DNA of 64,000 nucleotides from positions 186,001-250,000 of the forward strand of contig NZ_JABWTK010000001.1 of the NCBI RefSeq assembly GCF_020071995.1. Direction: 5' to 3'. Under the pieces are notes generated by a model that was not told the DNA's origin, did no database searches, and worked only from the letters and a program-made list of their open reading frames with translations. This document shows positions 58,496-64,000 of this stretch, one piece after another (positions within the stretch are counted from its first letter, which is position 1; every line of letters begins with the position of its first letter). Position numbers and translations under genes: made by a program. Source of the stretch: Planococcus chinensis (GTDB taxonomy: Bacteria; Bacillota; Bacilli; Bacillales_A; Planococcaceae).

Positions 58496-61432
58496 TCACC
58501 TTTCTTTCGGTTGGTCGGTCAGCGGCACGTGATCCGGCCGCCGCCATTTGCGTTCGACTTCCACGCCGCGAGTCGGATGGCGCTTTTTGGTGCGGTGGTT
58601 CGATTTTGGCAGCGGGTTGTGGCCGTCCCTTTGCAGCACTTCCATGCGGACTTTCGTCTGCTTGAAGGCCGGCGTGTTGGTCCGCTGATCGGTTGCCGGA
58701 CCGGTCAAAAAGTTGATGGCGCGTTCCTTATTCGTGGAATGCATCGGCAAAAAGAGTTCATTGCCCTGTACCCGCGAAGTCACGACGACCGGCACTTTGA
58801 CGGCGCCGTAAGGAGAAACCAGCCGGACAATTGAACCGTCCAAAATGTCCCGCGCTTCTGCGAGTTCAGGCGACACTTCGACGAAGTTTTCCGGGATTTT
58901 CTCGTGGATGCCCGTTGAGCGGTCCGTCAAATTGCCTTCATGGAAATGCTCGAGCAGGCGGCCGTTGTTGATGTGAAGGTCAAATTCTGCCGCGAACTTG
59001 ACGGGTTCGACCCAGTCCGACAAGGCAAAACGCGCTTTTTTGTCGTCAAAGTTAAAGCCGTCGACATACAGGAGCGGTGTGCTCGATCCGTCATGGCTGC
59101 CCCACAGGAAGCTTTCCCAGTCTTCGAGCGACTCGTAGTCGGCTTGAGCAAAGAGCGGCGTCAGGCTGGCCATTTCGGCGAAGATTTCCCCAGGATGGCT
59201 GTAATCCCAGTCCGCGCCGAGCCGTTTCGCGATTTCCTGGACAATCCACCAGTCGGGCTTTGCATCTCCAAGTTCCGGCAGCGCCTGGTAAAGCCGCTGC
59301 ACGCGGCGTTCCGTATTTGTGAACGTGCCGTCTTTTTCGAGCGACGGCACCGCTGGCAGGATGACATCGGCGTATTGCGCCGTGCGGGAGAAGAAGATAT
59401 CCTGCACCACGAAAAACTCCAGTTTCGACAGGACTTCATCGACGTGGTTCGAGTTGGAATCGACCAGCGCCATGTCCTCGCCGACGACATACATCGCTTT
59501 CATGATGCCGTCGTCAACGGCGCGCAGCATCGACACGTTGTCAAAGCCCGGTTTGTCGCTGATTTTGACGCCGTATGCCTGTTCGAACTTCTCGCGTGCC
59601 GCATCATCCGACACGTGCTGGTAGCCCGGCAGCCAGGCGGGAAGGGAACCCATATCGCAGGCGCCTTGCACGTTGTTGTGTCCGCGGAGCGGATACGCCC
59701 CGGCTCCCGGACGGCGGTAATTGCCGGTCGCCAATAGCAGATTTGAGATGGCAGCGGACGTGTCCGAGCCGCCGGTGTTCTGAGTGACGCCCATGCCCCA
59801 CAGGATGCACGTGCCGTCTGCATCGCGGATTGCTTCGGCGATTCCGATGAGCGTTTCCGGCGAGAGGCCGGTTTCCTGCTCGGCATAGCGGAGCGTGTAT
59901 TTTTCCAGCACTTCTTTAAAGTCTTCAAAATAGTGGACGTTGTCATCGATAAAGCGCTGGTCGTTCCAGCCCTGGTCAATCATATATTTGGTGACGGCCA
60001 TCAGCCACACCTGGTCCGTGCCTTGCTTCGGACGGATAAAGATGTCGGCGCGTTCAGCCATTTCGTTTTTCCGCAGGTCCGCAACAATCAGTTTCTGGCC
60101 GTGCAGCTTATGCGCCCGCTTCACGCGCGTCGCCAGAACCGGGTGGCTTTCCGCCGGATTGGCGCCGACGATGATGACGAGGCCTGCACTTGCAATATCC
60201 TTGATGGTGCCGGCATCGCCGCCCATGCCGACCGTTCGGAACAAACCGTCCGTTGCCGGTGTCTGGCAATAGCGCGAGCAGTTGTCGACATTGTTCGATT
60301 CGAATACTTGGCGGGTCAATTTTTGGATGACGTAATTGTCTTCGTTGGTGATTTTCGACGAAGAAATGATGCCGACGCCATCCTTGCCGTGCTCCCGCCG
60401 GATTTCCCCGAGGCGTTTGGCGACGAGGTCGAGCGCATCTTCCCACGTGGCTTCGACAAATTCATCGCCGCGGCGGATCAGCGGGGTGGTCAGGCGTTCT
60501 TCGCTGTTGACGAAATCCCAGCCGAATTTCCCTTTGACGCAGGTGGAGATGGCATTCGCCGGCGCTTCCGAGACCGGCTGGACTTTCAGGATTTTCCGGT
60601 CTTTCGTCCAGACTTCGAACGTGCAGCCGACGCCGCAGAACGTGCACACCGTCTTGGTTTTTTTCGTGCGGGTTTCACGCATCGCCGCTTCCGCATCGGA
60701 AACTGCCAGGATGCCGCTGTAGCCCGGTTCAACGTCTTTGACAAGATCGATCAGCGGCGTCAGCACTTCGTCTTTCAAGCCGGTCATAAAGCCGGCTTCG
60801 CCTTGCATCGAATTTTCCATGAGCGCATTGCACGGGCACACCGTGACGCAGTGGCCGCAGCTGACGCAAGATGAGTCGTTGATTTTCGCGCCGCCGTCCC
60901 ATAAGACAATCGGACGGTCCCGTTCCCAGTCCATCGACAAGGTTTCATTGACCTGCAGGTTCTGGCACGCTTCGACGCACTGCCCGCAGGCGATGCACTG
61001 GTTGGGGTCGTAGCGGTAAAACGGATTAGTGAAATCGACGGCATCTGTTGAACATTTCGGCTCGAACGGGTATTTCTGGTGTTCGATTTCCATCATGTCC
61101 ACGGTATTATGTACTTTGCAGTTGCCGTTGTTGTTGTCGCAGACCGTACAGTACAGCATATGATTCTCTAAAATCCGGTCCATCGCTTCCATTTGGGCTT
61201 CTTTTGCCCGGGCCGAAGCTAATCGGACATCCATCCCGGAAGCGGCTTTGGTGGAACAAGTCCGCACCAGCTGTCCGTCGACTTCCGCGATGCACGTGTC
61301 GCAGGTTTCGATCGGATCGACTTCCGGCAAATAACAGATCTGCGGATGTGTAATGCCGTGCGCATTGATCACCTGGAGAATCGTCTGGCCTTCCTGGAAC
61401 GGATACAGCGAACCGTTGATTTTGACCGGCAT
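58496..61432 (-). CDS. Formate dehydrogenase alpha subunit, Cys-type, with N-terminal iron-sulfur domains
   Basis: The 978-residue molybdo- or tungsto-enzyme oxidises formate to CO2. In order it has a 2Fe-2S ferredoxin-like domain with a Cys cluster (CYLPEVDPIETCDTC), a His-Cys 4Fe-4S region (HMLYCTVCDNNNGNC), two 4Fe-4S ferredoxin motifs (CIACGQC, CVSCGHC), then a proximal 4Fe-4S motif (CTFCGVGC) and the bis-MGD catalytic domain. The metal ligand is Cys in SRYCQTP, where Sec-type enzymes have U. AAGGAGGTGCCGGC precedes the ATG. It is YjgC-like and divergent from fdhD. Confidence 0.93.
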   Translation of the reverse strand: MPVKINGSLYPFQEGQTILQVINAHGITHPQICYLPEVDPIETCDTCIAEVDGQLVRTCSTKAASGMDVRLASARAKEAQMEAMDRILENHMLYCTVCDNNNGNCKVHNTVDMMEIEHQKYPFEPKCSTDAVDFTNPFYRYDPNQCIACGQCVEACQNLQVNETLSMDWERDRPIVLWDGGAKINDSSCVSCGHCVTVCPCNALMENSMQGEAGFMTGLKDEVLTPLIDLVKDVEPGYSGILAVSDAEAAMRETRTKKTKTVCTFCGVGCTFEVWTKDRKILKVQPVSEAPANAISTCVKGKFGWDFVNSEERLTTPLIRRGDEFVEATWEDALDLVAKRLGEIRREHGKDGVGIISSSKITNEDNYVIQKLTRQVFESNNVDNCSRYCQTPATDGLFRTVGMGGDAGTIKDIASAGLVIIVGANPAESHPVLATRVKRAHKLHGQKLIVADLRKNEMAERADIFIRPKQGTDQVWLMAVTKYMIDQGWNDQRFIDDNVHYFEDFKEVLEKYTLRYAEQETGLSPETLIGIAEAIRDADGTCILWGMGVTQNTGGSDTSAAISNLLLATGNYRRPGAGAYPLRGHNNVQGACDMGSLPAWLPGYQHVSDDAAREKFEQAYGVKISDKPGFDNVSMLRAVDDGIMKAMYVVGEDMALVDSNSNHVDEVLSKLEFFVVQDIFFSRTAQYADVILPAVPSLEKDGTFTNTERRVQRLYQALPELGDAKPDWWIVQEIAKRLGADWDYSHPGEIFAEMASLTPLFAQADYESLEDWESFLWGSHDGSSTPLLYVDGFNFDDKKARFALSDWVEPVKFAAEFDLHINNGRLLEHFHEGNLTDRSTGIHEKIPENFVEVSPELAEARDILDGSIVRLVSPYGAVKVPVVVTSRVQGNELFLPMHSTNKERAINFLTGPATDQRTNTPAFKQTKVRMEVLQRDGHNPLPKSNHRTKKRHPTRGVEVERKWRRPDHVPLTDQPKER

Positions 61433-61609
61433 GCCGGCACCTCCTTTTTTTACTCGAACATTCCCTCATTCCTCAAAATAAAAACGGCGCCGTCCTTTTG
61501 CGGCGCTTTATCCTCTGTGGTAATAGTATAATCAATTTCATAGAGTGCTACAATAAATTAACGGAATAATCAATCAATAAATGGTTTTTCGGAAGGGGGG
61601 TTGGCGATT

Positions 61610-62401
61610 ATGCAAAAAGAGCAGCAAAAAACGCGGACAGTGCTCCGCTATACAGACGGCGTCTTCAGCGGGCAGGAAGACCGGATCGTGACCGAAGAGC
61701 CGATCACCATCCGGATCAACGGCCGTGAATTCATCACGATCGTCTGCTCGCCGGAGTTCATCGAAGACATGGCAGTTGGCTTTCTGGCGTCGGAAGGCAT
61801 CATCCCGAACCACCGCGACATCCGGAACATCCGCGTCGACACCGAACAGGGCATCGTCCATATCGAAGCGGATAAAGTGTATCCGTTCTATGAGAATTTG
61901 CAGAACAAACGCTTTGTTACATCGTGCTGCGGCATGAGCCGGCAGGGTTTTGTATTTGCCCACGACGCCTTGACGGCGAAAACGATGGATAGCGTCCGGG
62001 TGACCCTGTCGCCGGAAGACTGTTTTTCCTTGATGGAAAAGCTTGACGGCAGCGCCGACATGTTCCGGCAGACCGGCGGCGTGCACAACGCCGCGCTTTG
62101 CAGCACCGACGGCTTTTTCCTGCCGCGCATGGACATTGGCCGGCACAATGCGCTCGACAAAATCTACGGCCATTGCCTGCGAAACGACATCGACGTGCGC
62201 GACAAAGTGATCGTTTTCAGCGGCCGCATTTCGTCGGAGATCCTGTTGAAAGTGGCCAAGATCGGCTGCGAAATCATCCTGTCAAAATCGGCCCCGACGG
62301 AACTTGCGCTGTCGCTTGCTGAAGAGCTCGGCATCACGACGGTCGGTTTTATCCGAAAAGGCTCGTTTAATCTGTATACGCATCCCGAGCGGATTAAATA
62401 A
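61610..62401 (+). CDS. fdhD: Formate dehydrogenase accessory sulfurtransferase FdhD
   Basis: FdhD passes sulfur from a cysteine desulfurase to the molybdenum cofactor of formate dehydrogenase. The 263-residue protein has the conserved Cys pair in SCCGM, the GVHNAAL segment and DIGRHNALDKIYG. The ATG at 61610 lies 9 nt after GGAAGGGGGG; a TTG lies 9 nt upstream. It is divergent from the formate dehydrogenase operon across a 170-nt gap that should hold both promoters. Confidence 0.93.
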   Translation: MQKEQQKTRTVLRYTDGVFSGQEDRIVTEEPITIRINGREFITIVCSPEFIEDMAVGFLASEGIIPNHRDIRNIRVDTEQGIVHIEADKVYPFYENLQNKRFVTSCCGMSRQGFVFAHDALTAKTMDSVRVTLSPEDCFSLMEKLDGSADMFRQTGGVHNAALCSTDGFFLPRMDIGRHNALDKIYGHCLRNDIDVRDKVIVFSGRISSEILLKVAKIGCEIILSKSAPTELALSLAEELGITTVGFIRKGSFNLYTHPERIK

Positions 62402-62514
62402 CTTTAATGAATAAGAAAGTTTGGTAAGTAATTGTTGGAAATTTTTTATGCAGTTATAATGAATGATAAGTAAGCCGAAAGGCAAAATTGAAATAGTTTG
62501 GAGTGACATCAAGT

Positions 62515-63231
62515 ATGAATTTAGAAGAAGAACTTCAACTATTCATTCAGAATTTAAAAGGAATGGAACAGTATCGGTTGCCTCAAAGGGCTTATCATAC
62601 AATACGGCTTGCGATTCGGGATTTAATTCTTCCGCCAGGCACAGCTCTTCTTGAACGCGAAATCAGCGAAACTCTTCAGATGAGCCGTACACCTGTCAGA
62701 GAAGCATTGGTTCGATTAGAAATTGAAGGTGTCGTTCGACTAGTTCCAAGACGTGGATTCATTGTAGAACCAATCGAGCAGGAAGATTTGAAAGAAGTGT
62801 ATGAAATTATCACCACTCTCGATAGCCTGGCCATCGAAATAGCGACTGCTAATGCCACAGAAGAAGAATTAGATTATTTAGAAACGATTATCGATGATCA
62901 GCAAGCGGCACTCGCTCAAGAAGATTTAAAAAAATGGTCTTATCTGGACGATTTATTTCATGCAACTATCATTAAGTATGCGCACAATAAGCGTTTAAAA
63001 ACGGTAATTGACAGCTTTGCGGATCAGTCGTATCGGGCAAGATTATTTACGATTAAGAACCGTCCTCTTCCGCTGCGTTCAATTACCGAACATAAAGCGA
63101 TTGTTTTTTGCATGCGTGCAAAAGATGGCAAAGCAGCCAGTATGCTGATTCAATCTCATCGGAGGCGCGCACAGAAAGAAATCCTTGAAGTTCTGGGTGA
63201 AATCAATCAAATTGAAATTATTAACAATTAG
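62515..63231 (+). CDS. GntR-family (FCD) transcriptional regulator
   Basis: A winged helix (LLEREISETLQMSRTPVREALVRLEIEG) precedes an FCD domain with metal-type residues (DDLFHATIIKYAHN, TEHKAI, IQSHRRRA). The ATG at 62515 follows TTTGGAGTG and gives 238 residues. It is convergent with a DASS transporter gene, whose expression it may control through a shared organic-acid signal, but no operator was identified. Confidence 0.87.
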   Translation: MNLEEELQLFIQNLKGMEQYRLPQRAYHTIRLAIRDLILPPGTALLEREISETLQMSRTPVREALVRLEIEGVVRLVPRRGFIVEPIEQEDLKEVYEIITTLDSLAIEIATANATEEELDYLETIIDDQQAALAQEDLKKWSYLDDLFHATIIKYAHNKRLKTVIDSFADQSYRARLFTIKNRPLPLRSITEHKAIVFCMRAKDGKAASMLIQSHRRRAQKEILEVLGEINQIEIINN

Positions 63232-63232
63232 A

Positions 63233-63272
63233 AAAGCGGCTTTCTCCGGAATGGAGAAAGCCGCTTTTTCTA
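63233..63272. terminator. Bidirectional terminator
   Basis: AAAGCGGCTTTCTCC pairs with GGAGAAAGCCGCTTT, followed by TTC, between the convergent GntR and DASS genes. Confidence 0.85.
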
Positions 63273-63287
63273 TAGCATTGGAGTTGT

Positions 63288-64000
63288 TTACATCAGATTT
63301 CCGAAAATAATCGGCACGTAGAAGTAAACGACGATAACCGTGAAAACGAGGGAGAACAAATTGAGCCAAATACCGGTCAATGCCATGGTGCTCATCTTCA
63401 CATAGCCGGTGCCAAAGACGATGGCGTTTGGCGGAGCGGCAACCGGGAACATGTAAGCGAATGTCGCGCCCATATTGGCTGCAACCATCAGGACAATCGG
63501 GTCAGTTCCAAGTGTTGCAGCAGCTACAGCAACAATCGGATAGACCATTGTAGCGGTAGCTGTGTTTGAAGTGAATTCTGTCATGATCGTGATGGTTCCG
63601 ACAATCAACGCAATGGTGATGAAGAGCGGGATATTTCCGAACTCAGTCAATTGCCCGCCGATCCATTGGTCGAGCCCGGATTCCATAATGCCGGCTGCCA
63701 GTGCCAGGCCGCCGCCAAAGAGCCACAAAATTCCCCAAGGCAATTTCAAAACGGTGTCCCAATCCAGAATATGGCCTTCTTTGTTCTTTGCAGGAATGGC
63801 AAAGAGAAGGATACCCGCAAACAAAGCGATCAAGGTATCGTCCAAGCCAGGGATGAAATTATTCAGGATAAAACTGCGGGTGATCCAGGCGAGGCCCGTT
63901 AAAGTGAAAACCGTTAACACCACTTTTTCTTCGTAGCTCATCTTGCCCAAGCCGGTCAGTTCTTTCTTAACGATGTCCCTGCCGCCAGGAATGCTTTTTA
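63288..64000 (-). CDS. DASS-family divalent anion:sodium symporter (5' end cut by window edge)
   Basis: The reading frame is open to the right edge of the window, so only the C-terminal ~236 residues are seen. ELTGLGKMSYEEK and TSNTATATMVYP correspond closely to segments of the 7.1-8.8 kb symporter (GKMSYEEKIVLTIF, TSNTATVTILIP), with APPNAIVFGTGYVKM as the second signature. It carries di- or tricarboxylates or related anions with sodium. The stop is at 63288. Confidence 0.88.
   Translation of the reverse strand, partial: KSIPGGRDIVKKELTGLGKMSYEEKVVLTVFTLTGLAWITRSFILNNFIPGLDDTLIALFAGILLFAIPAKNKEGHILDWDTVLKLPWGILWLFGGGLALAAGIMESGLDQWIGGQLTEFGNIPLFITIALIVGTITIMTEFTSNTATATMVYPIVAVAAATLGTDPIVLMVAANMGATFAYMFPVAAPPNAIVFGTGYVKMSTMALTGIWLNLFSLVFTVIVVYFYVPIIFGNLM

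Noticed and set aside
59933-60874. Long plus-strand frame of 313 codons opposite the formate dehydrogenase gene
   Set aside because: It is a GC-driven shadow; the opposite strand encodes well-conserved catalytic motifs throughout.
58496-61432. Selenocysteine in formate dehydrogenase
   Set aside because: The frame is open for 978 codons without UGA, and the metal-ligand position is Cys in SRYCQTP.

Overview
The window looks like a chromosomal segment of a Gram-positive, low-to-moderate GC member of the Bacillales, most likely Planococcaceae (Planococcus-like). The signs are strong AGGAGG-type ribosome binding sites, lipoproteins in place of periplasmic proteins, RibT- and KtrA/KtrC-like proteins, an S-box, a CcpA-type cre site and YjgC/YjgD-like formate dehydrogenase genes. 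The genus is inferred from gene content, since no search could be run.

Layout. 1-2.7 kb: a NitT/TauT-type ABC importer. 2.7-11.5 kb: a catechol/beta-ketoadipate operon read leftward from a divergent promoter, with an IclR regulator, an inverted-repeat operator and a cre site. 11.7-18.4 kb: pabA-pabBC, small unknown genes, a RibT-like acetyltransferase, an SDR, a racemase-like protein and a lipoprotein. 18.4-28.6 kb: a selenium island. 29-38 kb: Nudix, an EIIC-like permease, KtrA/C, glycerate kinase, a GntR-MmgE/PrpD-permease cluster and acetyltransferases. 38.5-41.8 kb: a SAM riboswitch, flavin monooxygenase, 38-residue membrane peptide and SSS symporter. 43-55 kb: two MPKTG-anchored surface proteins, a sortase fused to an FN3-like domain, an ECF sigma/anti-sigma pair, alkaline phosphatase and a selenocysteine lipoprotein. 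55-64 kb: an MFS carrier, a probable small RNA, an aldo-keto reductase, the formate dehydrogenase genes and part of a second DASS transporter.

The selenium island holds selA, selB, selD and tRNA-Sec, plus at least three genes with in-frame UGA: a thioredoxin with a UPSC active site, a SelW-like protein with CxxU, and selD itself. A fourth UGA gene, a UxxC thioredoxin-fold lipoprotein, lies at 46.7 kb. In three of these four a hairpin with a GGU or GUU loop sits 22-26 nt after the UGA, as expected of a bacterial SECIS; selD has two less typical hairpins. A polysaccharide deacetylase has the same arrangement (UGA at codon 6, strong hairpin at the same distance) and is a candidate unusual selenoprotein. 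A GT4-type glycosyltransferase lies directly upstream of selD and resembles SenB, the selenosugar synthase, so the locus may also make selenium-containing small molecules. The formate dehydrogenase, a common Sec enzyme, carries Cys here.

The second system is defined by a shared promoter motif (GTGAtCTA, 15-16 nt, CGTTtaG). It lies upstream of both MPKTG surface-protein genes and of the ECF sigma factor gene, tying these and the FN3-sortase into one probable cell-envelope regulon. Between genes lie three copies of a 340-390 bp MITE-like element with TGTAGACAAAAG-type ends, all next to terminators, and several short direct-repeat arrays, three of which share a period of about 21 nt.
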